64,000 bases of DNA, taken from assembly GCA_020632885.1 (NCBI GenBank), contig JACKEQ010000004.1, positions 372,001 to 436,000 of the forward strand, read 5' to 3'. A model generated the notes under the pieces. It searched no databases, was not told the DNA's origin, and worked only from the letters and a program-made list of their open reading frames with translations. Positions 34,385-43,656 of the stretch are shown here, one piece after another (positions within the stretch are counted from its first letter, which is position 1; every line of letters starts with the position of its first letter). The position numbers and the translations under genes are program-made. The DNA is from Alphaproteobacteria bacterium. GTDB lineage: Bacteria; Myxococcota_A; UBA796; GCA-2862545.

Positions 34385-35931
34385 TCCTGCTCGCGCTGGC
34401 CGCCTGGGCGCAGGACGCCCCCCCACCCGGTGAGTGCCTGCCGGGCGAAGAGCTGCTCGACGGCACCTCCTGGCTGAAGGCGCTGTCCCTCGACCTGCGC
34501 GGAGAGCTCCCGTCGCTCGAGGAGTACGAGGCCGTCGCGGCCGGCGAGCCCGTGCAGACCTACATCGACGGCTGGCTCGACACCGAGGCCTTCGCCGACC
34601 AGGTCGTGCGCTACCACAGCAGCCTCGTGTGGCCGAACGTCTCCGACATCCGTCTGCTCAGCAACCGCCAGCGGCTCATCTCCACCGGCGGGATCTACTG
34701 GCGCTACCTCGTGGCCCCGCACTACCGCGGCGGGCCGATCCAGTGCGGCGACTGGCCCGCCGAGACCGGCCCCGATGGTGAGCTCGTGCTCGTGGAGGAC
34801 GAGAACGGCTGGGTGCAGGAGGGGTGGGTGTGGGTGAACCCCTACTGGGACCCCGAGAACCCCGTGAAGGTGTGCGCGTTCGAGGCCCAGGAGGCGCTGG
34901 TCAGCCCGCTCGGCACCGTGTGCAACACGTACGACAGCCGGTACGACCAGTACTGCGGGTGCGGGCCGGAGCTGCAGTGGTGCGACACGCCCTCCCTCGG
35001 CCACGTGCAGGAGGACGGCTACCAGGCGCCCGTGCACCGGTCGATCGCGCGCGACGTCGAGCTCCGGATCAAGCGGGTGATCCAGGAGGATCTCCCGTAC
35101 ACCGACATCCTCACGAGCCGCACGGCCTTCGTGAACGGCCCGCTGGTGCACTTCTACCGGCACAACCTCTGGACCCCGGCCCACGTGCGGTTCAACGAGG
35201 TGCCGGTCGATCCCGAGCTGCTGCCGGACCTCGCGTTCACCGACGAGGACACATGGGTGCCCGTGGAGCTGGGGCCCGAGCAGTCGGGGATCCTGACGTC
35301 CCCGCTGTACCTCATGAAGTACCAGACGCACCGGGCCCGCGCGAACCGCTTCTACAACGCGTTCCTCTGCCAGCCCTTCCAGCCCCCGGACGGCGGCGTG
35401 GAGGGTGTGGACGACCCGGACCCGAGCCTGGATCTGTCGACACGGGCGGGCTGCAAGTACTGCCACGCCATCCTGGAGCCCGCTGGCGCGCACTGGGCCC
35501 GCTGGACCCCCTACGGCGCCGGCTACCTCGACCCCACGGGCTTCCCGGTGGCCTCGGACGACTGTCACTGGTGCGCGAGCACCGGCGAGAGCTGCTCCAC
35601 CGAGTGCCGCGAGTTCTACGTGGTGGATCCCCTCACCTCCGAGGAGCACCCCTACGTCGGGATGCTCCGCTCCTACGAGTTCCTGGAGGGCCGCCACTAC
35701 GCGAACGCCCAGCTCGGCCCGACGCACCTCGTGAACACCACGGTCGCCGACGGGCGGCTGCCCCGCTGCGTGGCCCGCCGCACGGCCGAGTGGCTCCTGG
35801 GTCGCAACACGGACTCGCGCGACGCCGACTGGATCGAGGGTCTCGCGGACGGCTTCCGCACGAGCGGGTTCGACTACGGCACGCTCGTCCGCGACATCGT
35901 CACCTCCGACAACTACCGGAGGGTGCGATGA
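34381..35931 (+). CDS. DUF1549/DUF1588-like exported protein with CxxCH motif
   Basis: This 516-aa protein has a short signal peptide (MILLALAAWAQ). Its N-terminus SWLKALSLDLRGELPSLEEY fits DUF1549 (pattern 'RLsLDLtGlPPt..E'); the centre has GCKYCHAILEPAGAHWARW (about 358-376), the DUF1588-type C-x-x-C-H...P-x-G motif; and the C-terminus RLPRCVARRTAEWLLGR plus LVRDIVTSDNYR fits the DUF1585/DUF1553-type tail. These domains accompany DUF1501/DUF1552 proteins in Planctomycetes and Myxococcota; their biochemical role is unknown. Many cysteines (about 15) suggest an oxidising extracellular location, with one possible covalent heme. It overlaps both neighbours by ATGA, so its start is firm. Confidence 0.85.
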   Translation: MILLALAAWAQDAPPPGECLPGEELLDGTSWLKALSLDLRGELPSLEEYEAVAAGEPVQTYIDGWLDTEAFADQVVRYHSSLVWPNVSDIRLLSNRQRLISTGGIYWRYLVAPHYRGGPIQCGDWPAETGPDGELVLVEDENGWVQEGWVWVNPYWDPENPVKVCAFEAQEALVSPLGTVCNTYDSRYDQYCGCGPELQWCDTPSLGHVQEDGYQAPVHRSIARDVELRIKRVIQEDLPYTDILTSRTAFVNGPLVHFYRHNLWTPAHVRFNEVPVDPELLPDLAFTDEDTWVPVELGPEQSGILTSPLYLMKYQTHRARANRFYNAFLCQPFQPPDGGVEGVDDPDPSLDLSTRAGCKYCHAILEPAGAHWARWTPYGAGYLDPTGFPVASDDCHWCASTGESCSTECREFYVVDPLTSEEHPYVGMLRSYEFLEGRHYANAQLGPTHLVNTTVADGRLPRCVARRTAEWLLGRNTDSRDADWIEGLADGFRTSGFDYGTLVRDIVTSDNYRRVR

Positions 35932-36524
35932 TCCTCGCCCTGCTGGCCTGTGGTGGCGGCGTCCCGGAGGGGTCCCTCGAGCTCCGGGAGGTGGCCGAGG
36001 TGCCGCTCGTGGACGACGTCGGATCCGCGGGTCGCCCGCGCCGTCGGATGAACGTCGACCAGCTCTCGGACGCCATCGAGCACGTCACGGGCTACGCGTG
36101 GGTCGAAGCGGATCAGCGCCTGTTCGACCGCCTCTCGGGCACCCTCGGCAAGCCGGAGTTCCTCGACTCCACCGAAGAGGACCTCGCGCCGGGCCTGCTG
36201 TTCCAGAAGTTCCTGGACGACGCCGCGAAGCAGACGTGTCGGCGGCGGGCCAGCGACGACGGCGTGCTGCCGGTCGAGCAGCGCGTGCTCGTCACGCCCG
36301 CCGACCCCCACGCAGACCCCGGGCTCGACCCCGAGGCCACCCGCGCCACGCTGAAGCGCGCGCTGCTGCGGTTCCACGGGCGCACGCTCGCCGACGACGA
36401 CCCCGACCTCGCACGCTGGGAGTGGCTCGTGAACACCGCCTATGCGCGCACGGGCACGGGCATCGTCGCCTGGCGGGCCGTCTGCGTCGGCCTGATCACC
36501 CACCCCGACTTCTACAGCTACTGA
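35928..36524 (+). CDS. small lipoprotein of the DUF1501 operon
   Basis: This 198-aa lipoprotein has an extremely short signal (MILALLAC, Cys at residue 8). The mature part is helical and resembles the small helical segments that occur within DUF1585/1588 proteins (RLFDRLSGTLGKPEFLDS; ATLKRALLRFHGRTLADDD; AVCVGLITHPDFYSY). It may be a separately encoded C-terminal module of the preceding protein; the closing 'LITHPDFYSY' is like the family tail 'LvlSpeFqyR'. The ATG overlaps the previous stop. The next gene begins two bases after its stop. Confidence 0.8.
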   Translation: MILALLACGGGVPEGSLELREVAEVPLVDDVGSAGRPRRRMNVDQLSDAIEHVTGYAWVEADQRLFDRLSGTLGKPEFLDSTEEDLAPGLLFQKFLDDAAKQTCRRRASDDGVLPVEQRVLVTPADPHADPGLDPEATRATLKRALLRFHGRTLADDDPDLARWEWLVNTAYARTGTGIVAWRAVCVGLITHPDFYSY

Positions 36525-36525
36525 C

Positions 36526-37887
36526 ATGCCACGCACCCCCACCCGTCGCGACGTCCTCACCGCCCTGCTCGGCACGGGTGCGCTCTCCGCCTTCACGGGC
36601 TTCAACCCCATCCTGCTGCCTTCCGCCCGCGCTCAGGAGGTCGCCACCGACCGCTACTTCCTGTTCTGCTACTTCAGCGGGGGCTGGGACCTGCTGATGT
36701 CCCTCGACCCGCGGGACCCGTCGGTGTTCAGCCCGGACCTCAAGAAGGTCACGCGCATCGAGACCGGCTTCGAGAAGCTCCCGGCGGACCGGCGCGAGCT
36801 CGTGAGCACGTCCGTGGAGGCCATGAAGTTCGGTCCCTACATCGGTCGGCTCGCCCAGCACGCCGACAAGCTGTGCGTGGTGCGTGGGCTCTCGATGGAC
36901 ACGCTCACCCACGAGGTCGGCAGGCGGCGGTTCATCACGGGCATCCCACCCGCCGGTCTGCAGGCCCAGGGCTCCTCGCTGATGACCGTGCTCGCGAGCC
37001 ACCTCGGCGCCAACGACCCCATCCCGCAGCTCTCGGTGCGCGTAGAGTCCTACAACGATCGCTTCCCGAGCTACGCGAGCGCCATCAAGGTCGGCACGGT
37101 GGACGACCTGCTGCGCGCCCTCCGCAACGCACCCGACAGCCTGCAGATCGCCGAGCAGCAGGCCATCGACGAGGTCCTCGAGGCGTTCCGCGCCTGCCCG
37201 GAGTCCCAGGCGGACGCGTTCCTGAAGGTCGCCCACGAGTCCCGTCACGCGGCCGCGGACCTCGTGAGCCTGAACCTCGCGGGCGCCTTCGACTTCTCGT
37301 CGAACACGGCCACCGCCGAGGCCATCCGCGACCGCTACGGCTTCGCCGCCAGCGAGCTGAAGTCCGCCGGCGCCCAGGCGGCCGCGGCCGTCACGGCGCT
37401 CACCTCCGGCATCGCGCGCACCGCGAGCGTCATGGTCGCCGAGGACCTCGACGCCCACGGCCCGGAGTGGGCCACGGCCCACGGCCCCCGTCTGGAGGCG
37501 GGCTTCGACGTGGTGGCAGCGATCCTGGAGGACCTCGCGTCCCGTGAGTACGGCACCAGCGGCGACTCGTGGCTCGACCACACCACGGTGATCGGCTTCT
37601 CCGAGTTCGCGCGCACTGCGATGCTCAACAGCAGCGGCGGGCGCGATCACCATCTCGTGAACGCAGCGTTCCTCGCGGGGGCCGGGATCCGCGGTGGCAC
37701 GGTCCTCGGAGCGAGCAGCGATCTCGGCATGGCGCCCGTGGCGGTGGACCTCGCGACGGGTGCGCGCGACCCCGGCGGCACGGTGGTCAACCCCGAGCAC
37801 ATCTTCCGCGCCCTACTCCAGGATGTCGGGATCGAAGAAGACGTGGCAGACTACAGGAAGAACCCGTTCACCGCGGTCCTGTCGTGA
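36526..37887 (+). CDS. Tat-exported DUF1501 protein
   Basis: This 453-aa protein carries a twin-arginine signal (PTRRDVLTALLGTGALSAF, cleavage probably after ARA near residue 36) and the DUF1501 body with YFLFCYFSGGWDLLMSLDPR, HADKLCVVRGLSMDTLTHE and a late VIGFSEFARTAMLNSSGGRD (about 368-387), the conserved 'sEFGRT....GRDH' region that resembles sulfatase/phosphatase metal sites. DUF1501 proteins belong to the alkaline-phosphatase-like fold and are exported folded. It is probably the catalytic or core member of this surface operon. The GTG of the next gene overlaps its stop. Confidence 0.9.
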   Translation: MPRTPTRRDVLTALLGTGALSAFTGFNPILLPSARAQEVATDRYFLFCYFSGGWDLLMSLDPRDPSVFSPDLKKVTRIETGFEKLPADRRELVSTSVEAMKFGPYIGRLAQHADKLCVVRGLSMDTLTHEVGRRRFITGIPPAGLQAQGSSLMTVLASHLGANDPIPQLSVRVESYNDRFPSYASAIKVGTVDDLLRALRNAPDSLQIAEQQAIDEVLEAFRACPESQADAFLKVAHESRHAAADLVSLNLAGAFDFSSNTATAEAIRDRYGFAASELKSAGAQAAAAVTALTSGIARTASVMVAEDLDAHGPEWATAHGPRLEAGFDVVAAILEDLASREYGTSGDSWLDHTTVIGFSEFARTAMLNSSGGRDHHLVNAAFLAGAGIRGGTVLGASSDLGMAPVAVDLATGARDPGGTVVNPEHIFRALLQDVGIEEDVADYRKNPFTAVLS

Positions 37888-40800
37888 GCAACCGTCCCAT
37901 CCTCCTGGCCATGGCCCTCGCGGCCTGTGCGCCACCGTACGCCCCTCCCGACGCGCAGGACGGGAGCAACGCCCTGGCGTTCGGCGCGACGGACGGGCTC
38001 GCCTCGGTGTCGGCAGGCGAGCTGATCCTCAACGAGATCATGGTGGACCCCGTGGGATCGGACAACCCACAGGAGTGGTTCGAGATCCACAACACCCACG
38101 TCAACGACGTCGATCTCGACGGGCTCGTGGTCACCGCGGGTGTCGCGGGCTTCACGCTCTCCGGCACCGTGGTCGTGCCGTCCGGCGGGTACGTGGTGCT
38201 CGGCGAGAACGCCAACACCGGCTCCAACGGGGGCGTGCCGGTGGACTACGCATACGGCAACCTCACGATGCCGCTGTGGAACCCGGACGCCACACACCCG
38301 TCCACCACGCTCACGATCGCGTTCGGGGCCACGGTGTTCGACTCCATCACGTACGACGCCACCTGGCCGGACGTGGAGGGTCATGCGTTCGTCCTCGACG
38401 ACGCCTTCCAGAACGCCACCGACAACGACGATCCCGCGTCCTGGTGCGACGCGTGGGGCACGGCGTACGGATCGGGCGGCGTGGGCACACCGGGTGCGGC
38501 GAACGTCGACTGCGACGCCAAGGACCTCGACGGCGACGGCTGGGTGGACTGCGCGTGGACCGCGTCCGCGAGCTGCGACTGCGACGACGAGGACCCCGGC
38601 ATCAACCCGGGTCTGCCGGAAGACGGCTCGGACGCCGTGGACGAGGACTGCGACGGCTTCCTGGCCACCACCACCGCCGCGGACCTCGGCGCGGGCGACC
38701 TCGTCATCAACGAGGTGCTCATCGACCCCGTCGCCACCGGCGACGGCACGGGAGAGTGGTTCGAGCTCCGGGTGGACCATGCGGGTCCCATCGACCTGAA
38801 GGGCCTGGTCCTTGAGTCCTGGATCCAGGACACCACCACGATCGAGTCGTTCACCATCGACACGAACCTCCTGGTCACCAACGGCCAGTTCGTGGTGATC
38901 GGCATCGAGAGCAACACTTCGCTGAACGGCAATGTGGCCGTCGACTACGACTGGCCCCCGGGCGGCGTGTTCAACCTCTACAACAACGTCGATCTCCTCC
39001 AGGTCCGGGCCAGCTCGGGCGGCACGATCGTCGACACGATCACCTGGGACAACGGGGTCACGTTCCCGGACCCCGCGGGTGCCAGCATGGTGCTCGAGCC
39101 CACGGCGCCCTACAACACGGCCACCGGCAACGACAGCGGCACGTCGTGGTGCGAGGCCACCGTCGCCTGGGCCGGCAGCTTCGGCGACTTCGGCAGCCCC
39201 GGCGCGGCCAACCAGTCCTGTCTCGATCGCGACGGCGACGGCTACCAGACCACCCAGTTCGGTGGAACCGACTGCGACGACACGGACCCCGCCATCAACC
39301 CCGCGGCCACCGAGATCGAGGACGACGGCATCGATCAGGACTGCGACGGACGTGACGCATTCGACGGCATCGGGAGCCTCGCGACCGGCGACATCGTCAT
39401 CACGGAGATCCACAAGGAGCCCGCCGTGGTGGGCTCGAACGGCGAGTGGTTCGAGATCGTGAACCTGAGCGGCGGGCGGGTCGACCTCATCGGGATGGAC
39501 GTGGAGGGCACGGGCTCCGACATCCCGTTCGCCATCGAGACCTTCCTCGTGCTCGACGACGGCGAGCGCGCCGTGATCGCCCGGAACGACGATCCCGGCG
39601 CCAACGGCAACGTCACCGCACAGTACGACTGGCCCAGCGGCTACGGGCTCTCGAACGGAAGCGACACCATCACACTGAAGGCCGGCGCGGTCACGCTCGA
39701 CGCCGTGGCCTACAACGACGCCGCCTTCCCGGACATCCCGGGGGCCACGCTGTCCCTCGAGCCCACCGCCACCGACGCCACGTCGAACGACACGGGCGCC
39801 AACTGGTGCGACGGGTACACCACGTTCGGTGACGGCGACCTCGGGTCTCCCGGTACGGTGAACCCCACCTGCATCGACCGCGACGTGGACGGCGACGGCT
39901 GGCCCGAGTGTGCCTGGGCCACCACCACGCCGTGTGACTGCGACGACCGCGACAACGGCATCAGCCCCGGCGCCACCGAGATCCCCGACAACGGTGTGGA
40001 CGAGAACTGCGACGGGTCCGACGCCCTCGTCACCCTCCACGACCTCGCAGCCGGAGACCTCGTGATCACCGAGGTCCTCATGCGGCCCAACGCGGTCGGG
40101 AGCAACGCGGGCGAGTGGTTCGAGGTCCTCAACGCCTCTGGGGTCGACGTCGACCTCAACGGGCTCGTCGTGAGCAACGCCAGCCAGTCGTTCACCATCG
40201 ACCAGATCGTGTACCTGCCGGCCGGCGACCGCGCCGTGCTCGTCACGGACGGCGACCAGCTCCTGAACGGCGGGATCCCCTACTCGTACCCCCACACCTC
40301 CACGGCCACGACGTACGACTTCGAGTTCGTGGGCTTCACGATCTGGGACGGCGACGACGAGATCCGGCTGACCACGCCAGCGCCGAGCAACACCGAGCTC
40401 GACGTGGTGGACTACGACAACGGGCTCACCTACCCGGACCCCGACGGGTCCTCGATGCAGGTCGATCCGCTGTACGAGGACGCCGTCTCCAACGACGTCG
40501 GCGGGAACTGGTGCATCGCGCGCCAGGCCTACGGCGGCCACGACTACGGCACGCCGGGCACGGCCAACGACTCCTGCGAGTGGGCCATGCAGTTCACGTT
40601 CTCCTACGTGAGCGACGGAACCCCCGGCTACAACGACTTCTCGTTCAACACGTTCGTCGTCTTCGACCCCGACGGGACCTTCTACACCGGCAACCTCGGC
40701 GAGGGCACGGGAGCCATCGCGTCCACGGCGGCCGGCCAGAGCGTCACCTGGGCGTACGACGACACGCACATGACCTACACGGGCAGCCGCGCGTTCGGCG

Positions 40801-40922
40801 GCGGCGGCTGGAGCGGCACCATCGCGAGGAACGCCACCTGCCCGACCGGCAACCCGAACGCGTGGTGCAACTACTACACGGGCACGTGGTCAGGCAGCGA
40901 GATCGCGGTCCCGCCGCCCTGA
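37884..40922 (+). CDS. lipoprotein with four lamin-tail domains and three MopE-like metal motifs
   Basis: This 1012-aa lipoprotein (Cys at about residue 15, AMALAAC) alternates two modules. Lamin-tail (LTD) domains begin at about residues 43, 268, 498 and 721, each opening with a variant of AGDLVITEVLMRP and GEWFE. Between them lie MopE-like putative metal-binding motifs at about 208-259, 446-491 and 663-713, each with DCDDxDxxINPxATEIxDxG and DxxCDG. The C-terminal 115 residues form a separate beta domain (NDFSFNTFVVFDPDGTFYTG). It is probably a calcium-stabilised rod at the cell surface. The GTG start overlaps the DUF1501 stop (GTGA), which fixes it. The last 33 bases overlap the convergent SRPBCC gene. 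Confidence 0.9.
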   Translation: MSNRPILLAMALAACAPPYAPPDAQDGSNALAFGATDGLASVSAGELILNEIMVDPVGSDNPQEWFEIHNTHVNDVDLDGLVVTAGVAGFTLSGTVVVPSGGYVVLGENANTGSNGGVPVDYAYGNLTMPLWNPDATHPSTTLTIAFGATVFDSITYDATWPDVEGHAFVLDDAFQNATDNDDPASWCDAWGTAYGSGGVGTPGAANVDCDAKDLDGDGWVDCAWTASASCDCDDEDPGINPGLPEDGSDAVDEDCDGFLATTTAADLGAGDLVINEVLIDPVATGDGTGEWFELRVDHAGPIDLKGLVLESWIQDTTTIESFTIDTNLLVTNGQFVVIGIESNTSLNGNVAVDYDWPPGGVFNLYNNVDLLQVRASSGGTIVDTITWDNGVTFPDPAGASMVLEPTAPYNTATGNDSGTSWCEATVAWAGSFGDFGSPGAANQSCLDRDGDGYQTTQFGGTDCDDTDPAINPAATEIEDDGIDQDCDGRDAFDGIGSLATGDIVITEIHKEPAVVGSNGEWFEIVNLSGGRVDLIGMDVEGTGSDIPFAIETFLVLDDGERAVIARNDDPGANGNVTAQYDWPSGYGLSNGSDTITLKAGAVTLDAVAYNDAAFPDIPGATLSLEPTATDATSNDTGANWCDGYTTFGDGDLGSPGTVNPTCIDRDVDGDGWPECAWATTTPCDCDDRDNGISPGATEIPDNGVDENCDGSDALVTLHDLAAGDLVITEVLMRPNAVGSNAGEWFEVLNASGVDVDLNGLVVSNASQSFTIDQIVYLPAGDRAVLVTDGDQLLNGGIPYSYPHTSTATTYDFEFVGFTIWDGDDEIRLTTPAPSNTELDVVDYDNGLTYPDPDGSSMQVDPLYEDAVSNDVGGNWCIARQAYGGHDYGTPGTANDSCEWAMQFTFSYVSDGTPGYNDFSFNTFVVFDPDGTFYTGNLGEGTGAIASTAAGQSVTWAYDDTHMTYTGSRAFGGGGWSGTIARNATCPTGNPNAWCNYYTGTWSGSEIAVPPP

Positions 40923-41429
40923 CATCCACTCGGCGATGCGGGTCGTGCTCGCTTCCGCCACGCCGGCCAGCATGTCGTGGACGAGGCGCTCCAGCACCCG
41001 GGCCCCCCAGCGACCCAGCGGGACGCCGAGGATGTCACCGCCGAGCGTGAGCCCGAGCACGGACGCCTCCAGCACGACCTCACAGCCCCCGTCCGCCGCA
41101 GGAAGGAACCTGTGCGAGCCGCTCAGGTGGGGCCCGGGTCCGAGGACGTCGATCGTGATGGCCCAGGTGCCGCCGTCCTGTGTCCACGTGGACCGGTCGT
41201 GCCAGACGAACCGATCGGCGGGCACGACGCTCCGGAGGAGCCGCGGCAGGCACGCGGGGTCCCCGTGCCAGCGGTGCGCCAGGTGCACGGCACGGTCGGA
41301 GGCGACGGTGGTCAGGCGCTCCACGGACGCCACACCCGGGAGCGAGGGCCCGAACCCCACGAGCCCGTCGCGATGGGCTGCGAGCACCGCGTCAGGTGCG
41401 TGATCCAGACGGAAGACGTGGGTGAACAT
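40890..41429 (-). CDS. SRPBCC/DUF2505-like protein
   Basis: This 179-aa protein has the length and strand/helix order of SRPBCC (START/polyketide-cyclase-like) proteins, closest to DUF2505: FTHVFRLDHAPDAVLAAH at the N-terminus, HLAHRWHGDP, a central RFVWHDRSTWTQDGGTWAI and a long C-terminal helix WGARVLERLVHDMLAGVAEA. Such proteins bind hydrophobic ligands; the ligand here is unknown. GGGAGGTCGCC precedes the ATG. Its 3' end overlaps the convergent LTD/MopE gene by 33 bases, so both genes constrain each other there. Confidence 0.75.
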   Translation of the reverse strand: MFTHVFRLDHAPDAVLAAHRDGLVGFGPSLPGVASVERLTTVASDRAVHLAHRWHGDPACLPRLLRSVVPADRFVWHDRSTWTQDGGTWAITIDVLGPGPHLSGSHRFLPAADGGCEVVLEASVLGLTLGGDILGVPLGRWGARVLERLVHDMLAGVAEASTTRIAEWMSGRRDRDLAA

Positions 41430-41482
41430 GGCGACCTCCCACCCTGATCGTCGCACACCCCCGGTCGACGAACAAGTCCTGC

Positions 41483-42712
41483 TCAGGATTCGAACAAGTC
41501 TTGACGTCCCCACCACGCCGCTGCGGCGCCGAGCACCAGCAGCGCGGCGAACTTCGCCTCCTGGAGCACGATCCCCGCGCGGCCGAGCCGGTGGCTCCAT
41601 GCCTTCAGCGTCTGGAGGTCGAAGGCGAGGATCGCGATGGCCAGCACGAGCACCGGCACCAGCAGACGGGGAGCCCGCCCGTCGAAGATCCCGACAGCCG
41701 CGAGCAGCATGGCCGGGAGCGCCCAGACCAGGTGGTGCTCGTACGTGTACACCGGCACGAGCAGCATGAGCACGGCGATGGCCGCGACCTGTGCGGCCCA
41801 CCGGAACCCATCCGAGGGGCCTCGGCGGAACAGGGCGCCCAGGGCCAGGAGGGCGCCCAGCGAGAAGGCCTGGGAAGACGCACGAGCCAGCGCCGAGAGC
41901 GCCCCCCCGCGCCCCGGGAAGACCTGATCGAGCACGTTGGGGACGGAGTGGTTGCCGAACAGGCCGATGGGGATGGACAGGCCGTTGTAGTCCCCCGAAG
42001 CGAACTGGGGCAGCACGTGCGTGTAGAAGCGCACCTGGACGTCGAGGGGCACCAGCGGGAGCACCAGCAGGCTCGTGACCACCGCGGTGGCCACGGACAC
42101 TCCCGCGGCCCACCAGCGGCCGCGCAGGACCCACCAGAGCACGAAGAGCGCCGGGCTCATCTTCGCCATGCAGCCGAGCCCGACGAGCACGCCCGCCAGG
42201 CCCTGACGATCGCGTGCGTCCGCCCACAGACCGGCCACGACGAACGCGAGCACGAGGTGGTTCGCCTGCCCCATCACCGTGTTGTTCGGGATGGCGGTGA
42301 CGAGCCCCAGCAGGAGCGCGACCAGAGCCGGCACGAGCGGGTGCAGCGGGCGCCACCAGGCCGCGAGCATCGCCATCGCCAGGGCCCCGGCGAGGATGTC
42401 GAGGGCCGCCCAGGCCCGGTAGGCGCTCGGCAGGGGGAGCCAGGTCGTCCACCCCACCGCCAGCAGGAAGGGCGGCGGGTAGAAGTAGGGGTGCACCGCC
42501 GGGCGCCCGACCTGCTCGCCGGCCATCTGCAGGGCCGCGCCGTCGTAGGGGTCGAGGCCCATGCGCGCGGCGTGGGCCGCCACGTAGTACGAGCCGAAGT
42601 CCCGCCCGCCGGGCGCCGCCAGCACGCGCTCCCAGGCGCCCGCCGTGTGGGCCACCCAGAGCAGGAGCCCGATCGCGGTCAGGACGATGTTGAGGGTCGC
42701 GGTCCGGCTCAA
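41483..42712 (-). CDS. GT87/DUF2029-like membrane glycosyltransferase
   Basis: This 409-aa polytopic protein has about 10-11 hydrophobic helices and the hallmarks of the DUF2029/GT87 (mannosyltransferase-like, GT-C fold) family: RDFGSYYVAAHAARMGLDPYD in the first periplasmic loop with the catalytic-type aspartate, HPYFYPPPFLLAVGW, and GQANHLVLAFVVAGLWADAR. These enzymes move a sugar from a polyprenyl-phosphate donor to an envelope glycan or lipid. The start is a TTG that overlaps the stop of the upstream gene (TTGA at 42709-42712); AGGAGCG lies about 12 nt before it. It probably forms an operon with the UshA-like protein gene. Confidence 0.8.
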   Translation of the reverse strand: MSRTATLNIVLTAIGLLLWVAHTAGAWERVLAAPGGRDFGSYYVAAHAARMGLDPYDGAALQMAGEQVGRPAVHPYFYPPPFLLAVGWTTWLPLPSAYRAWAALDILAGALAMAMLAAWWRPLHPLVPALVALLLGLVTAIPNNTVMGQANHLVLAFVVAGLWADARDRQGLAGVLVGLGCMAKMSPALFVLWWVLRGRWWAAGVSVATAVVTSLLVLPLVPLDVQVRFYTHVLPQFASGDYNGLSIPIGLFGNHSVPNVLDQVFPGRGGALSALARASSQAFSLGALLALGALFRRGPSDGFRWAAQVAAIAVLMLLVPVYTYEHHLVWALPAMLLAAVGIFDGRAPRLLVPVLVLAIAILAFDLQTLKAWSHRLGRAGIVLQEAKFAALLVLGAAAAWWGRQDLFES

Positions 42713-43650
42713 GGCGCCAACGTCCGCTCCTGCGCCTCGCGCACCGCGGCCAGATCGCGCTTGTAGCGCTTGCGCCAGGCGCGCGGCCACGGGATGTCGC
42801 CGTCCAGGTCGACCCCCCGATCGAAGGCCCGCACCACCTCACCCTCCGAGACCGTCAACCGGAGCTCGCCGAGCACCTGGGTCTGCTCGTAGCCCCGCAC
42901 CCACACGGTGCCCTCCCAGACGACGGGGTCGTAGCGGGTGCGCAGCCCGTCCGCCTCGATCAGCACGTCGATGTCGAGGGACGCGAGCTCCTTGGCCCGC
43001 TTGCCGAGCCCGTAGGCGAGCACCACGACCACGTCGGCCTCGGCGTTCAGGGACGGGAGGAGGGCCGAGAGGGCGTCGACGGGGTCGAGCTGCTCCACCC
43101 CGGCCGGCTGCAGGTACGGCTTGGACCACAGGGTGACCCCGGTGACCGCGACCTTCAGGTCGCCCGCGGGGAGCACGACGTGATCCGGCAGACCCTCGAG
43201 CCCGCGCGCGTTGGCGGAGACGACACCGTCCGGGAGCTGGCGCGGACCGTGCTCGGGATCCCCCAGGAACGGGAGATCCCGGAAAGACACGTTCAGGGCA
43301 TCCCAGGACCCCGCCTCGATCGCGCGGACCATGAGGTCGTCCTGCACCCAGGCATCCGGGCGCAGCGTGTTCCCCTCGCCCACGGGGTCGTTCAGCCAGT
43401 TCCCGGGGTTGAGGAGGAGCACCGGGACACCGGTGGCGCGCACGGCCTCCGCGTACGCCTCGGTGCGGCCGAGCGATCCGCGGGGGTCGTGCGGGCAACC
43501 GCAGTCGCCCTGGGACCCCCGCTGCTCGCCACCGTACAGGAGCACGACGTCGGCGGGCGCGTTCACGATTCGATCCGCCAGCCGCCCCTCCGTGACGTGG
43601 GTTCCGACCACCGACGGATCGGCCAGCGCGAGCGAGAGCAACATCCACAT
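42709..43650 (-). CDS. UshA-like 5'-nucleotidase/metallophosphatase-family secreted protein
   Basis: This 313-aa protein has a short signal (MWMLLSLALA) and an N-terminal GDCGCPHDPRGSLGRTEAYA (about 43-62) followed by PVLLLNPGNWLND. This matches the CGCp...GGlaRr...lLDaGd start of a metallophosphatase/5'-nucleotidase subgroup often encoded with multiheme cytochromes. Later blocks WDALNVSFRDLPFLGDP and DVVVVLAYGLGKRAKEL correspond to the N-x-x-E/H and 'vvlsHlG' positions, but several metal ligands look altered, so activity is doubtful. The ATG at 43650 was chosen over an upstream TTG. No ribosome site is seen; TACCTT 6 nt upstream suggests a leaderless mRNA. Confidence 0.75.
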   Translation of the reverse strand: MWMLLSLALADPSVVGTHVTEGRLADRIVNAPADVVLLYGGEQRGSQGDCGCPHDPRGSLGRTEAYAEAVRATGVPVLLLNPGNWLNDPVGEGNTLRPDAWVQDDLMVRAIEAGSWDALNVSFRDLPFLGDPEHGPRQLPDGVVSANARGLEGLPDHVVLPAGDLKVAVTGVTLWSKPYLQPAGVEQLDPVDALSALLPSLNAEADVVVVLAYGLGKRAKELASLDIDVLIEADGLRTRYDPVVWEGTVWVRGYEQTQVLGELRLTVSEGEVVRAFDRGVDLDGDIPWPRAWRKRYKRDLAAVREAQERTLAP

Positions 43651-43656
43651 GCACAG

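Noticed and set aside
37851..40769. 972-codon minus-strand frame opposite the lamin-tail/MopE gene
   Set aside because: It mirrors the repeat protein and has a Val/Gly/Asp/Arg-rich composition without domains.
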